Part shown: in pieces, positions 52,027 to 61,865 of the stretch | Layout: every line of letters begins with the position of its first letter | Position numbering within the stretch: position 1 is the first letter of the stretch | Origin: Butyrivibrio sp. WCD3002 | GTDB taxonomy: Bacteria; Bacillota; Clostridia; Lachnospirales; Lachnospiraceae | Assembly: GCF_000424265.1 (NCBI RefSeq) | Contig: NZ_AUJO01000014.1 | Coordinates: 1 to 64,000, forward strand | Length of the DNA: 64,000 nt | Direction: 5' to 3' | Notes under the pieces: model-generated | Seen by the model: the letters and a program-made list of their open reading frames with translations, nothing else | Told to the model about the DNA's origin: nothing | Databases searched by the model: none | Program-made: the position numbers and the translations under genes

Positions 52027-52092
52027 ATCATACCCGATACCCTAAGGGCAAGGTCAACACAATATGCCCTAAGCCATACCTGTATACCCTAG
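52027..52092 (-). promoter_or_regulatory. NUDIX operon promoter with 19-bp spacer and repeated motif
   Basis: On the minus strand TTGACC (52052-52057) and TATGAT (52027-52032) are 19 bp apart, the spacing of MerR-type regulated promoters. The plus strand has three copies of ATRCCCTA(A)G at 52037-52046, 52064-52073 and 52084-52092, and CATACC precedes two of them, suggesting a repressor or activator site. Confidence 0.5.
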
Positions 52093-52101
52093 TGAACAAT
52101 A

Positions 52102-52596
52102 TCAGCATAATATGCTTAAAGCTTTCTCCACATCCTCCTCGGAAAGACCATGCTCAGGATCAGTCATTACCTGATTTTTCGCGATTTTATCATTATGAAG
52201 TTCAAGGTCATCTATAACTAGCCATTTTTCTGTTTCAGGATGTTCTTTAAGCCACATCAAGATTTCATCCGCCTTAACCTTGCTGAATTTCTTAGTTCTT
52301 CTGATTTCTTCAGTAGTAAGATCCGGCGTCATTCCAGCAACTACCATTCCCTCTTTTTCCAAAAGCTCTGCAAGATAACCTGCCTCTGAACGCAGAGGTT
52401 TTAAATCTGTGTCAAACCAGAATCTCCATCCTGAATGCAGAATAATCTCTGCCTCAGCTTTTTTCACAAGCTTCGACAACAGCCTAACCTTTTCGGTATC
52501 TATGTATTTTCCGTCACTTATTTCTCTTTGATGATCAGCATTCCAGAAATTGGAATTAAGAACCCCATCAATATCTAAGAATATTACTTTCCCCAT
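52102..52596 (-). CDS. Small HAD-superfamily hydrolase
   Basis: The 164-residue protein starts with the HAD motif I FLDIDGVLNS and has motif II in LHSGWRF and the acidic motif WLVIDDLELHND near residue 130. It belongs to the HAD group with a WRF/WR signature often seen fused to or beside RNA-repair or accessory genes. The substrate is unknown. Confidence 0.87.
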   Translation of the reverse strand: MGKVIFLDIDGVLNSNFWNADHQREISDGKYIDTEKVRLLSKLVKKAEAEIILHSGWRFWFDTDLKPLRSEAGYLAELLEKEGMVVAGMTPDLTTEEIRRTKKFSKVKADEILMWLKEHPETEKWLVIDDLELHNDKIAKNQVMTDPEHGLSEEDVEKALSILC

Positions 52597-52629
52597 AGTA
52601 CCCCCAACAAACTCCTTATTCCGCCCTAC

Positions 52630-53466
52630 TCATAAAAGCCAGGATGTAATCATACTCTTTATTATATTAGAATTTATGGGGTGTTGAGAAGTTTCAAAGG
52701 TCATAATCATATTTTTTCCTAACTGATAACCACTTTCTTCATAAGAATTGATTTTAGCAACATTCTTATTCGCGTAATTCTCATCGTCCATCATCCCAAA
52801 GTGTTCCCAGATATACTCTTTTCGTGTCCTAATATTAAGGCATGTGAAATCAGGCCTCACTATACCTCTTTTCCCCAATTTGAGTGGAGATTCATATTTA
52901 TATGGCACTCCATATTTCTCCAACATATTTGCGATAATTATTTCTGACTTTGATCTGACTCTTATCCCGCTATCTGAAAAGTATTCTGCCGAGCTATCAT
53001 CAAATCCCATAGGTTCATATGGTTTTTCTTTCCATCGTTTTATATATTCCTCATCCGATGTTATAAGCGGCTTTACAAGCAGTTTTCTCTTATCACTTAA
53101 ACCTTCATATATTGAACTGATATCATTTTCCTTAATACACTCAAGATACTTAGTTATCTCCTTGAGTTCTTTTTTTATCACTCTAGCCAGCTTTTTATCA
53201 TAGTCTTTTTGAGCCAGCTTCCTCGCAATATCTCTATTTTTCTTAGGTATAAGCTCTCCGTTTGTATCCCCCGTCTTTTTTATCCAATAATACAAGGCAT
53301 AGCTGTTTCTATCCTGCACTCTTAAATGGCCTTCCGGTGAACTGTTTATTGATGCTTCTCTATCCATAATCAGCTTTTCCAGCACTGCTTTCCTTCTACT
53401 GACTTTGCTTATCCATTCACTGTCATATTCAGTTCTCTGTTCTGTTTTATTATTTACTTCCTCCAT
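52630..53466 (-). CDS. Hypothetical protein with PD-(D/E)XK nuclease-like C-terminus
   Basis: A 278-residue protein. Residues 1-165 are charged and helical. From residue 172 the pattern SKSE (E175), RPDF (D206) and IWEHFG (E221) follows the order E...D...E of PD-(D/E)XK nucleases, but the lysine position is taken by His222 (EH instead of ExK). Relatives with SKSE-PDF-EHFG occur in Lachnospiraceae and phages as uncharacterised proteins. Its promoter region contains the 38-nt palindrome array. Nuclease activity is a guess from the motif order. Confidence 0.6.
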   Translation of the reverse strand: MEEVNNKTEQRTEYDSEWISKVSRRKAVLEKLIMDREASINSSPEGHLRVQDRNSYALYYWIKKTGDTNGELIPKKNRDIARKLAQKDYDKKLARVIKKELKEITKYLECIKENDISSIYEGLSDKRKLLVKPLITSDEEYIKRWKEKPYEPMGFDDSSAEYFSDSGIRVRSKSEIIIANMLEKYGVPYKYESPLKLGKRGIVRPDFTCLNIRTRKEYIWEHFGMMDDENYANKNVAKINSYEESGYQLGKNMIMTFETSQHPINSNIIKSMITSWLL

Positions 53467-53586
53467 TTTGTTTTGGTATCTCCTATTTCTAATACTAATT
53501 CATTCCTCACAATAATCCTTATTACAAGCGTTAACTATATTCCAATCTCAAGAAGTCCACTTGCCGGTTTCATCCTTTCTACACAA

Positions 53587-53927
53587 CATATATAAGAGAA
53601 CTCCTTAAGCAATATTTATATACCTATTTCTTCACACTCTTCGATGCCAGGTATATAAATTAAATATTTAGATATAACTTATATACTTTTCTATCTGCTT
53701 TTTCTAACTTTCTACTTCAAGTAATTCTTTGAGCACAGAAAAAAGTATATAAGAAATCAGTATATTTCTATCTTATATACCCGCTCTACTCCACCGCCTT
53801 GCAAATAGGTATATAAACCCTATAAGTATTTTTGTCTTATATACCAGCTTCACCCCACTATACCAGCTGTACCCCACCGCTTACAAAAAGGTATATAAAT
53901 ATATATGTTTGGAATATCTTAGCCACT
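53587..53927. repeat. Array of five 38-nt imperfect palindromes upstream of the nuclease-like gene
   Basis: The half-site GGTATATAA (variants CATATATAA and AGTATATAA) faces TTATATACC with a constant 29-nt start-to-start spacing in four units: 53587-53624, 53650-53687, 53744-53781 and 53808-53845. A fifth unit at 53890-53927 has a degenerate right half. Gaps between units are 25, 56, 26 and 44 nt. Near the last two gaps a motif TATACC(A/C)GCT--AC-CCAC recurs at 53776, 53840 and 53859; the latter two are adjacent 19-nt tandem copies, 17 of 19 identical. The 640-nt region (53467-54105) holds no protein gene. Confidence 0.85.
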
Positions 53928-54056
53928 TTATGATTAAAGCAACCATTCAAAAGAATTATTGAAAAGAAAACTCTCCTAAATCCATCGACTACTATACAGA
54001 ATGATCAATAGATTGTAAAGAGCAAATCTACGTAAAAACGACGTCAAGGGCAAAGC

Positions 54057-54096
54057 AAAAAGCCCGCAAAGCCCGATAAACACAGGCCTTGCAGGC
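54057..54096 (-). terminator. guaA terminator
   Basis: On the minus strand a 12-bp stem (54062-54073 against 54085-54096, with G-U pairs) is followed by five T residues (plus-strand A run 54057-54061), 10 nt after the guaA stop. Confidence 0.85.
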
Positions 54097-54105
54097 GATT
54101 ACACA

Positions 54106-55764
54106 TTATTCCATCTCAATTGTTCCCGGTGGCTTGGAGGTGAGATCGTACATTACTCTGTTGACTCCCTTAACCTCGTTAATGATTCTGTTCATTACTG
54201 TCTGCAGAATCTCCCATGGAATATTTGTAGCATCTGCTGTCATGAAGTCAGATGTGTTTACTGCACGGAGCGCTACTGCATAATCATAGGTTCTGAAATC
54301 TCCCATAACTCCAACGGAGCGCATATTTGTCAGTGCTGCAAAATACTGAGCAGGAAGCCATTCGGGATTCTTGCCGTTCTCTTCCTTGTAAGCAGCAGCT
54401 GCCTTGCCAATCTCCTCGCGGTAGATTGCATCTGCATCCTGAACGATGCGAACCTTCTCGGCTGTAACTTCGCCAATGATACGGATTCCAAGTCCCGGTC
54501 CGGGGAATGGCTGTCTGAATACCAGGTGCTCAGGAATACCAAGCTCAAGTCCTGATGCTCTTACCTCATCCTTAAACAGCATACGAAGAGGCTCAATGAT
54601 CTCTTTAAAATCAACATAATCCGGAAGGCCGCCTACATTGTGGTGAGACTTGATAACTGCTCCTTCTCCGATTCCGCTCTCTACAACATCGGGGTAGATA
54701 GTACCCTGTACAAGGAAATCAACGGCTCCGATCTTCTTTGCCTCTTCCTCAAATACGCGGATAAACATCTCTCCGATGATCTTTCTCTTCTTCTCAGGCT
54801 CTTCAACACCCTTAAGTGCCTCATAGAATCTATCCTGAGCATTTACTCTTATAAAGTTAAGGTCGTATGCGCCGTTTGGTCCAAATACTGCCTCAACCTC
54901 GTCGCCTTCGTTCTTTCTAAGAAGACCGTGATCTACAAATACGCATGTAAGCTGCTTACCAATAGCCTTACTCATAAGTACGGCTGCAACTGATGAATCA
55001 ACGCCACCTGAAAGAGCGCAAAGAGCGCGGCCGTCTCCAACCTTCTCTCTGATCTCGGCAATACTTCTCTCAACGAAATCTGACATCTTCCAGTCGCCTG
55101 TGCAGCCACAAACCTTATATACAAAGTTGCGGAGCATCTTTGTTCCTCTCTGAGAATGCATAACCTCAGGATGGAACTGGACTGCATATATCTTTCTGTC
55201 AGCGTTCTCCATAGCTGCCACAGGGCAGTTGGCTGTATAAGCTGATATCGCAAAGCCCTCGGGCGCTTTAGCTATATAATCTGTATGGCTCATCCAGGTT
55301 GAAACCACGAATTCACCCTTATCATTCTTCAAAACAGGAGCATCTGTGTCGACCATTCCATATCCATCAAGCAGAGTGGTCTCTCCGGCATCCTTCGTAT
55401 CTATATCTGCAAAGAGAACTGAATCTGTCTTAAGGAAAGTCTCTGTCTTACCGTACTCACTTAAAGGCGCTGTCTTAACTTCGCCTCCGTTCAAAAATGC
55501 AGTAAGCTGTGCGCCGTAGCAGATTCCAAGAACCGGAATTCCCAGCTCATAAAGCTCCTTCTCACACAATACTGCCTGATCGCCGTACACGCTGTTGGGG
55601 CCACCTGTTAAAATGATGCCCTTGGGATTCATCTCTTTAAGCTTATCAAGCCCGATGTTATAGGGATGAATCTCGCAGTAAACGTTGCACTCACGAACAC
55701 GTCTGGCTATCAGCTGCTTATACTGTCCGCCAAAGTCAAGAACTACAACCATTTCTCTTGCCAT
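54106..55764 (-). CDS. guaA: GMP synthase (glutamine-hydrolysing)
   Basis: GuaA aminates XMP to GMP. The class I amidotransferase domain has the nucleophile in [11 protein letters not shown] (Cys near 80) and the FHPEVMHS histidine. The ATP pyrophosphatase domain has [14 protein letters not shown] near residue 235, and the C-terminal dimerisation part has [14 protein letters not shown] and the ending KPPGTIEME. At 552 residues it is longer than the E. coli enzyme, partly by an insert near residue 475 ([19 protein letters not shown]). The 190-nt upstream region holds no recognisable purine riboswitch. Confidence 0.96.
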   Translation of the reverse strand: MAREMVVVLDFGGQYKQLIARRVRECNVYCEIHPYNIGLDKLKEMNPKGIILTGGPNSVYGDQAVLCEKELYELGIPVLGICYGAQLTAFLNGGEVKTAPLSEYGKTETFLKTDSVLFADIDTKDAGETTLLDGYGMVDTDAPVLKNDKGEFVVSTWMSHTDYIAKAPEGFAISAYTANCPVAAMENADRKIYAVQFHPEVMHSQRGTKMLRNFVYKVCGCTGDWKMSDFVERSIAEIREKVGDGRALCALSGGVDSSVAAVLMSKAIGKQLTCVFVDHGLLRKNEGDEVEAVFGPNGAYDLNFIRVNAQDRFYEALKGVEEPEKKRKIIGEMFIRVFEEEAKKIGAVDFLVQGTIYPDVVESGIGEGAVIKSHHNVGGLPDYVDFKEIIEPLRMLFKDEVRASGLELGIPEHLVFRQPFPGPGLGIRIIGEVTAEKVRIVQDADAIYREEIGKAAAAYKEENGKNPEWLPAQYFAALTNMRSVGVMGDFRTYDYAVALRAVNTSDFMTADATNIPWEILQTVMNRIINEVKGVNRVMYDLTSKPPGTIEME

Positions 55765-55955
55765 ATTTTCTCTCTTTCTGATCTTTTTTCTGATGAATCA
55801 TGTTCATGCTAAGTAAAGTCCACATCACACGCACAATATTTTCATCACACCACTAAACTAACATATATGTTGACCTTAAAAATTGCAAGTAAAACCATTA
55901 TAAAATATACATTAACTAACCCATAAGCGATCAATTAACAGATTAGAAAATCAAT

Positions 55956-57467
55956 TCAAATCAATCCGTTAAGCTCCTGATAAAGTCTCTTAGCGTAGCT
56001 GTCTGTCATACCACATACATAATCCGTAACCAGAAGAAGCCTTAGATAAAGCTTTTCTTCCTCAGATTTTCCTTCAGAGTAAATCTGATAAATCTTCTTA
56101 TAGTTGTTAGAGATAAAAGAAATCATTCTCGAATCTATGGGGCTAAGCTTTGAATCTGTGTCAAAATGAATTGCCGCAGGAACCAGTCTGTCCAAAAGAT
56201 ACGTCAGTATCTGATCTGCACTTACCTCTATCTTCAAAATTGGCTCTGAATTAAAGGCATACTTAACAGCTATATCGCCAAGGGCATCAACAATATGCTT
56301 TCCTTCGGCAATATGCTCTTTATTATCCGGTCTATCTCCCGAATTATCTCCGCCGTCATTGCTGTTACCAGCATCTTCTTGTGTCTTACTTCCATAGACT
56401 TTACCGCATCCTTCCAGCAGTTCGCTTCCAAAGGAACCATCCATAATACTCTTATAGTTTGCAGCAAAACCATCTGTAGCAAGATAAATGAGTTTACCCT
56501 GAACAGCAACTACCCAGTTTGAAACAGCGTACTCGCCGGGATCACTTACGCCAAGCTCGATACCTTTTCCATATCTGTATTTAAGTGAATCAAGGAGCTG
56601 TCTGTAAATTTTATCGGACTGATCCTCAAAGCATCTGCTCTCAAGCTCACGTACCAGCAGGTCAAAGCTAATGAGTCCCTTCTTATATGCATCCTCTATG
56701 TCGGCAGTTCTGTATGCAATATCATCTGCCGCCTCAAGAATAAATGTAAGGGGATGTCTTCGCCCGTTCAATCCGCAGGATTCCTGAATATCCTTAAAAA
56801 GCTCCCTGTCTGCATAGTAATATCCCATCTTGTGACAGCATATATCGGGACTCTTCTTATTAACCTCAAGGGATGATACAGGATATTTAATGATTGTAGC
56901 AAGCAGTGCCTTTGTCAGGTTCATGCCATGCTCATCCACAAGATAATGAAGCTTTGATACCACGCGAAGAGCCTGGGTATTACCTTCAAAATTGTAAAAA
57001 TCGCCCTTCATCTGCGGGTTCAATATCTCTGTTACCGGCTTACCGGAAAACTGTTGCTCCGCCAGATTGTTCTTAAACCATTCTCTGATAACGGTCTCAC
57101 CAAAATGTCCAAAGGGCGGATTACCTATATCATGAAGTAATCCTGCGCACTGCAAAATATCACAGATATCCTGCTGATATGAGGGCAGAAAGCTCTCATC
57201 CTTAATATCTGTCAGAATCCTTCTTGCAATATTTTGTCCAAGGGACTTGCAAAAGGAGGAAACCTCCAAAGAATGAGTCAGTCTGGTCCTTACAAAGTCG
57301 GACTGATCAAGCGGAAAAACCTGTGTCTTATCCTGAAGGCGTCTAAAGGACGCACTGCCGATTATTCTGTGATAATCCTTTTCAAATTCACTGCGAAGAT
57401 CATTGGAGCCTTCTCTTTTTTTGATAGTTCTCACTCTGTCTTCGCAAAGCAATTTACTCCATTCCAA
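55956..57467 (-). CDS. dgt: dGTP triphosphohydrolase-like HD protein
   Basis: The HD motifs RLTHSLEVSSF and LLHDIGNPPFGHFGE (near residues 62-125) are those of dGTPases, which cleave dGTP to deoxyguanosine and triphosphate. The length (503) fits the long Dgt form. An Asn/Asp/Gly-rich low-complexity insert (about residues 365-385, EDAGNSNDGGDNSGDR) is unusual. It lies directly upstream of guaA in the same direction, so both concern guanine nucleotides, though a 190-nt gap separates them. Confidence 0.9.
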   Translation of the reverse strand: MEWSKLLCEDRVRTIKKREGSNDLRSEFEKDYHRIIGSASFRRLQDKTQVFPLDQSDFVRTRLTHSLEVSSFCKSLGQNIARRILTDIKDESFLPSYQQDICDILQCAGLLHDIGNPPFGHFGETVIREWFKNNLAEQQFSGKPVTEILNPQMKGDFYNFEGNTQALRVVSKLHYLVDEHGMNLTKALLATIIKYPVSSLEVNKKSPDICCHKMGYYYADRELFKDIQESCGLNGRRHPLTFILEAADDIAYRTADIEDAYKKGLISFDLLVRELESRCFEDQSDKIYRQLLDSLKYRYGKGIELGVSDPGEYAVSNWVVAVQGKLIYLATDGFAANYKSIMDGSFGSELLEGCGKVYGSKTQEDAGNSNDGGDNSGDRPDNKEHIAEGKHIVDALGDIAVKYAFNSEPILKIEVSADQILTYLLDRLVPAAIHFDTDSKLSPIDSRMISFISNNYKKIYQIYSEGKSEEEKLYLRLLLVTDYVCGMTDSYAKRLYQELNGLI

Positions 57468-57479
57468 ATCTCTATCCCC

Positions 57480-58883
57480 TTAAATGAATCTTCTGATGGT
57501 AAGAATTGTTCTGTAGGTTGCGTTTTCATATTTTATTCCGGTACGGGCGGTACTTGCATGTACGATACGTCCACCGCCCAGGTAAATAGCCACATGACCG
57601 CCATAGTAGATAACATCTCCGGGCTGTGCATTCTCATAGGACACGGCCTTTCCATAGGCTGCCTGAGCATAGGATGATCTGGGCACACTTATTCCGAAGG
57701 CCTGGTAAACTGCATATACAAACCCCGAACAATCCGCACCGTTGGTAAGACTTGTTCCACCAGCCACATAAGGATTGCCTACAAACTTACAAGCATAGTT
57801 TGCTATACTCTGTCCGGTTGCAGAGCCTGTAGGCGCTGTAGCCTCCGCACTCTTTGATGAACTGTTATCTGATGCATTTCCTGCAGATGCAGAATCTGTA
57901 TCTGTATCATCGTCATCTTCATCATCCTCATCTGTATTTGCCTGGGCAAGAGCCTCTTCCGCTGCCTTTTTGCTGGCTTCCTCAGCAGCCTTCTTCTTTG
58001 CTGCCTCCTCAGCCTCCTTAGATGCCGCTTCTTCTGCGGCCTTCTTGGTCTTCTTTACTTCGGCTTCCTTTGAGTCAATCTTTGCCTGCAATTCCTTTAT
58101 CTCAGATGTCTGTTTCTGAAGCTGCGCTGAATATACAGCCGCATCCTGCTTTGCCTTAGCAAGCTGCACGTCAAAGTTGGCATATTTTTTCTTGTAATTT
58201 GCTATAACTGTCTCTGTGTATTTCTGTTCTTCTTCTAACTCATACTTGGAGGTTTCAAGCTCGGATTTAGCCTCTGCCAGCTGATCCCCATATTCCTCGG
58301 CAGCATTTTTGGCAGCCACGTATTCACCAAGCTTTGTTCTGTCATACTCATACAAAGACTCAACATACTCTGCTTTATTCAGGAGATCATCAAAGCTCTG
58401 GGCCTGTAAAAGAAGTTCTGCGTAGGTAAGCTCACCCTTCTCATACATGTAGCGTATGCGCTTTTTCATAACTTCATACAGTTCTTCCTCAAGAGCCTTG
58501 GCTTCATCATACTCAGCCTGAGTCTGAACTATTTTCTCTTCTGTATCCGCAATATCAGCCTGAATAAGATCAATACTTGTAAGAAGTCCTACAAGCTCTT
58601 CATTGGCAGCGTCAAGCTCTGCCTGAATTTCTGCCTGTTCGCCCTCTATTGCACTAATATTCTGATTTGCGCTGTTAAGACCGCTCTGGCTGGTCCTTTT
58701 TTCTGATTCCAGCGCATCCTGCTTTTTCTCCAGCTCCTTCTGCTGCGCCTCAAGTTCCTTTTGCTGCTTTTTAAGCTCTTCACTGGAAGTAGCAAAAGCC
58801 GGCGCACCTGAATTTAAAAGCATTGCCGCAGCAAGTACAGTACATATATATCTGTTAAAAGATTTCACTTTAAATCTTCGCAT
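57480..58883 (-). CDS. Secreted NlpC/P60 peptidoglycan hydrolase
   Basis: The protein has a signal peptide (residues 1-32), a long coiled-coil region (35-290) with repeated KKQQKELEAQQKELEKKQ-type heptads, an Ala/Glu/Lys then Asp/Ser-rich linker, and a C-terminal NlpC/P60 domain. The catalytic cysteine is in ADCSGFVYAVYQAFG, the histidine in GGHVAIYLGGG and the third residue in RIVHAS. It cuts peptide crosslinks in the cell wall; the coiled coil suggests regulation like that of PcsB or CwlO by FtsEX. It precedes dgt by 12 nt. Confidence 0.93.
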   Translation of the reverse strand: MRRFKVKSFNRYICTVLAAAMLLNSGAPAFATSSEELKKQQKELEAQQKELEKKQDALESEKRTSQSGLNSANQNISAIEGEQAEIQAELDAANEELVGLLTSIDLIQADIADTEEKIVQTQAEYDEAKALEEELYEVMKKRIRYMYEKGELTYAELLLQAQSFDDLLNKAEYVESLYEYDRTKLGEYVAAKNAAEEYGDQLAEAKSELETSKYELEEEQKYTETVIANYKKKYANFDVQLAKAKQDAAVYSAQLQKQTSEIKELQAKIDSKEAEVKKTKKAAEEAASKEAEEAAKKKAAEEASKKAAEEALAQANTDEDDEDDDDTDTDSASAGNASDNSSSKSAEATAPTGSATGQSIANYACKFVGNPYVAGGTSLTNGADCSGFVYAVYQAFGISVPRSSYAQAAYGKAVSYENAQPGDVIYYGGHVAIYLGGGRIVHASTARTGIKYENATYRTILTIRRFI

Positions 58884-58945
58884 ATTTCCCCATTATTTAA
58901 AGCGGACAAATAATCCGCAAAATATCCAACAAAATTTTCTATTTA

Positions 58946-58954
58946 ATTATAACA
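58946..58954 (-). promoter_or_regulatory. Extended -10 promoter of the NlpC/P60 gene
   Basis: TGTTATAAT on the minus strand, about 62 nt before the start codon. A small GCGGA/TCCGC hairpin lies in the leader between promoter and ribosome site. Confidence 0.5.
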
Positions 58955-59017
58955 TGATTAAGCTGTCAGCTTTTATCCTTATACATATTTCAAAAAAAAT
59001 TCACATGAATACAAAAA

Positions 59018-59052
59018 GAAAAACTGTTGTCTCCTGTCAAGGAAGCAACAGT
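59018..59052 (-). terminator. asnS terminator
   Basis: On the minus strand a 12-position stem with one mismatch (59023-59034 against 59041-59052) and a 6-nt loop is followed by TTTTTC and another T-run. Confidence 0.8.
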
Positions 59053-59069
59053 CATAAGATTCTTAAAAA

Positions 59070-60461
59070 TTATAACTCGCAGTTACCAACTGTACGAGGG
59101 AAGGACTCAACATCACGGATGTTGCCCATACCTGTAAGGTACATTACGCAGCGCTCAAAGCCAAGACCGAAGCCTGCGTGACGAACTGAACCGTAGCGAC
59201 GAAGATCAAGATAGAACTGATAATCTTCCTTTTTAAGTCCAAGCTCATCCATTCTCTTCTCAAGAGTCTCAAGATCATCCTCTCTCTGGCTACCACCAAC
59301 GATCTCACCGATACCGGGTACAAGACAATCAGCTGCTGCAACAGTCTTGCCGTCCTCATTCAGCTTCATGTAGAAGGCTTTGATTTCCTTCGGATAGTCA
59401 GTTACGAATACAGGCTTTTTAAATACCTTCTCTGTGAGGAATCTCTCATGCTCAGTCTGAAGATCTGAGCCCCACTCAACCTTATAATCAAACTCATCGT
59501 TATGCTCTTTAAGAATCTCAATAGCCTCTGTATATGTGATACGACCAAACTCGCTGTTTGCAACGTTCTTAAGACGCTCGATAAGCCCCTTATCAACGAA
59601 GGAGTTAAAGAACTCCATCTCGGCAGGTGCGTTCTCAAGTACATAGTTTATAACGTACTTAAGCATTGCCTCAGCGCAATCACAGTCATCCTTAAGATCT
59701 GCGAAGCACATTTCAGGCTCGATCATCCAGAACTCAGCTGCATGACGGGTTGTGTTTGAATTCTCAGCACGGAATGTAGGTCCGAATGTATAAACATTCT
59801 TAAATGCAAAAGCATAGGTCTCAACATTGAGCTGACCAGAAACTGTAAGGTTAACAGGCTTACCAAAGAAATCCTTTGTATAATCTACTTCGCCTTCCTC
59901 ATTCTTGGGAACATTGTTAAGATCCAGTGTTGTTACCTGGAACATCTCGCCTGCGCCTTCACAGTCACTTCCTGTAATAAGGGGAGTGTGAACATATACA
60001 AAACCTCTCTCCTGGAAGAATGAGTGAATCGCATAAGCAGCCAGTGATCTTACTCTGAAAACAGCCTCAAATGTGTTTGTTCTTGCACGGAGATGAGGAA
60101 GTGTTCTCAAATACTCAAGTGAGTGACGCTTAGGCTGAAGGGGATAATCGGGAGTTGAAGGTCCCTCAATCTCTATTCCTGTAGCCTGCATCTCGAATGG
60201 CTGCTTGGCATCTGGAGTCATTACAATCTTACCTGTAGCAATGATTGCGGCACCAACATTAAGCTTACTAACCTCTGCGAAATTATTAAGCTCATCAGAA
60301 TATACCACCTGAAGAGGTGAAAAATATGTACCGTCATTCAAAACAATAAAGCCAATTGTCTTAGAATCACGAATGTTGCGGATCCATCCGCCTACTGTTA
60401 CTTCTTTGTCTGCGTACTTATCCGGCTCTCTAAAAAGCTCTCTGATATCTGTCAGTTCCAT
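59070..60461 (-). CDS. asnS: Asparaginyl-tRNA synthetase
   Basis: A class IIb synthetase of 463 residues. The N-terminal OB-fold anticodon domain has [20 protein letters not shown]. The catalytic core has motif 2 [20 protein letters not shown] and motif 3 [15 protein letters not shown], and the QREDD and [10 protein letters not shown] ends are typical of AsnRS and not AspRS. It is followed by its own terminator. Confidence 0.96.
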   Translation of the reverse strand: MELTDIRELFREPDKYADKEVTVGGWIRNIRDSKTIGFIVLNDGTYFSPLQVVYSDELNNFAEVSKLNVGAAIIATGKIVMTPDAKQPFEMQATGIEIEGPSTPDYPLQPKRHSLEYLRTLPHLRARTNTFEAVFRVRSLAAYAIHSFFQERGFVYVHTPLITGSDCEGAGEMFQVTTLDLNNVPKNEEGEVDYTKDFFGKPVNLTVSGQLNVETYAFAFKNVYTFGPTFRAENSNTTRHAAEFWMIEPEMCFADLKDDCDCAEAMLKYVINYVLENAPAEMEFFNSFVDKGLIERLKNVANSEFGRITYTEAIEILKEHNDEFDYKVEWGSDLQTEHERFLTEKVFKKPVFVTDYPKEIKAFYMKLNEDGKTVAAADCLVPGIGEIVGGSQREDDLETLEKRMDELGLKKEDYQFYLDLRRYGSVRHAGFGLGFERCVMYLTGMGNIRDVESFPRTVGNCEL

Positions 60462-60498
60462 AATATGCCTCCATATTTAAACATTAGTTGTTCAAAAA

Positions 60499-61710
60499 TT
60501 ATTCTCCATCCTCGGAAGCATCTGTAGCTTCCTCAGTGCTCTCCTCTGCTGCTGTCTCCTCTGTAGCCTCTGCATTGTCATCATCAGAAGGCTCAACAAC
60601 ATTTGCATTTGCAGCAAGGAACTCAATAACCTTCTTACTGAGAAGACTTTCTCTTATATTCTCTACATCAATGGTCTCTTTGTATGCATCAAGACTATCA
60701 ACCTTATCAGAATCAGCAGCGCTTGCATTTGCATTTTCCATATCAGATGTAAGCTTCTCATTAAGCTCTTCCTCTGTAACCTCAATGCCTTCCTGAGCTG
60801 CTATAGCACCAAGCATGATGTACTGCTTTGCAAGCTTAAGTGCCTGCTCTGCTTTATAATCCTCAGCCTCTCCTGTATAGCCTTCCTGTGACATAAGCAC
60901 CTGAAGTACTGAATCAGCTGTCATTGACTGTCCGTAGCTTGCAGCATAGTACTGAGCAACCTGCTCCATCTGATCTGAATAAAGACCTGTAAATCTGTCG
61001 AGCATAGCCTGGGGCGGATTCTCAAACATGCATCCGTTAGTAGCTGCCTCAAGTGCCTCATTCTGAACTGAGGTCTCATAGGATGATTGCTTATCCTCCA
61101 TGAGCTTTTCCTTTATATAATTACTAAGCTCATCAACTGTAGATACGCCTTCGATTCCAAGAGTTGCTACATAAGCATCATCGAAATCAGGCTTAATGAG
61201 AATCTTGTTAACTGTTACTGTGAAAATAACGTCCTTGCCTGCAAGATCAGCATTACTGTATGAATCGGGGAACTTAAGGTTAAGGTCCAGTGTCTGACCA
61301 AGCTCTGCACCGATAAGTCCATCTTCAAAGCCATCGATAAATGTGTGAGAACCGATGGGAAGATCATATCCCTGAGCGGTACCGCCATCGAATGCCTCAC
61401 CTGAATCGGCATATTTTCCGGCATAATCAATATTTACTGTATCTCCTGACTGAACAGCTCTGTCGGTTACTTCTACTGTAGCTGCCATAGAATTCTGTAC
61501 ATACTGGATATAGCTTGCAACCTCATCATCGGTAACCTCAGGTGAAGCAACCTCAACAGTAAGGTTCTTGTAATCACCAAGTGTTACATATTTTGATACA
61601 TCTGTGTCTTTTAAATATGCTGCGTTAGTGTCATTACCGGCTTTAGAACATCCTGTAAGGGATGAAACGGTAAGGAGTGCCGCAAGCATCGCTACTGCCA
61701 TCTTTTTCAT
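60499..61710 (-). CDS. Extracytoplasmic trigger-factor-like PPIase lipoprotein
   Basis: The 403-residue protein has a lipobox (LTGC near residue 21) and lacks the ribosome-binding domain of cytoplasmic trigger factor. It contains the FKBP-type isomerase domain (about residues 90-180, DTVNIDYAGKYADSGEAFDGG) and the trigger-factor C-terminal helical chaperone domain (about 185-370), ending in a long acidic Glu/Ala/Thr tail. It probably folds secreted proteins at the outer face of the membrane, a role played by PrsA in other Firmicutes. Confidence 0.85.
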   Translation of the reverse strand: MKKMAVAMLAALLTVSSLTGCSKAGNDTNAAYLKDTDVSKYVTLGDYKNLTVEVASPEVTDDEVASYIQYVQNSMAATVEVTDRAVQSGDTVNIDYAGKYADSGEAFDGGTAQGYDLPIGSHTFIDGFEDGLIGAELGQTLDLNLKFPDSYSNADLAGKDVIFTVTVNKILIKPDFDDAYVATLGIEGVSTVDELSNYIKEKLMEDKQSSYETSVQNEALEAATNGCMFENPPQAMLDRFTGLYSDQMEQVAQYYAASYGQSMTADSVLQVLMSQEGYTGEAEDYKAEQALKLAKQYIMLGAIAAQEGIEVTEEELNEKLTSDMENANASAADSDKVDSLDAYKETIDVENIRESLLSKKVIEFLAANANVVEPSDDDNAEATEETAAEESTEEATDASEDGE

Positions 61711-61792
61711 GAAAAAATACTCCTCTATTACTTCTTATAAAATAAAACTTTTTTAATACTATCACAGAATTGACTTTGATTAAAGTATTTTG

Positions 61793-61821
61793 TTGCCTGC
61801 CAGATAAAAGAATGATAGAAT
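61793..61821 (+). promoter_or_regulatory. Promoter of the small membrane protein gene
   Basis: TTGCCT (61793-61798) and TAGAAT (61816-61821) are spaced 17 bp, 44 nt before the TTG start. Confidence 0.6.
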
Positions 61822-61865
61822 ACAATTTGCTAGTTAAATCAGTTTGAAGTAATTGGAGGTTAGTT

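Noticed and set aside
48141..53466. Prophage remnant
   Set aside because: No integrase, capsid, terminase, holin or att-like direct repeats are visible.
53587..53927. CRISPR array
   Set aside because: Units are palindromic with variable interiors and unequal gaps of 25-56 nt, repeats are not identical over 20+ nt, and no cas gene is near.
55765..55955. Purine riboswitch upstream of guaA
   Set aside because: No conserved three-way junction core or terminator/antiterminator pair can be recognised in the leader.
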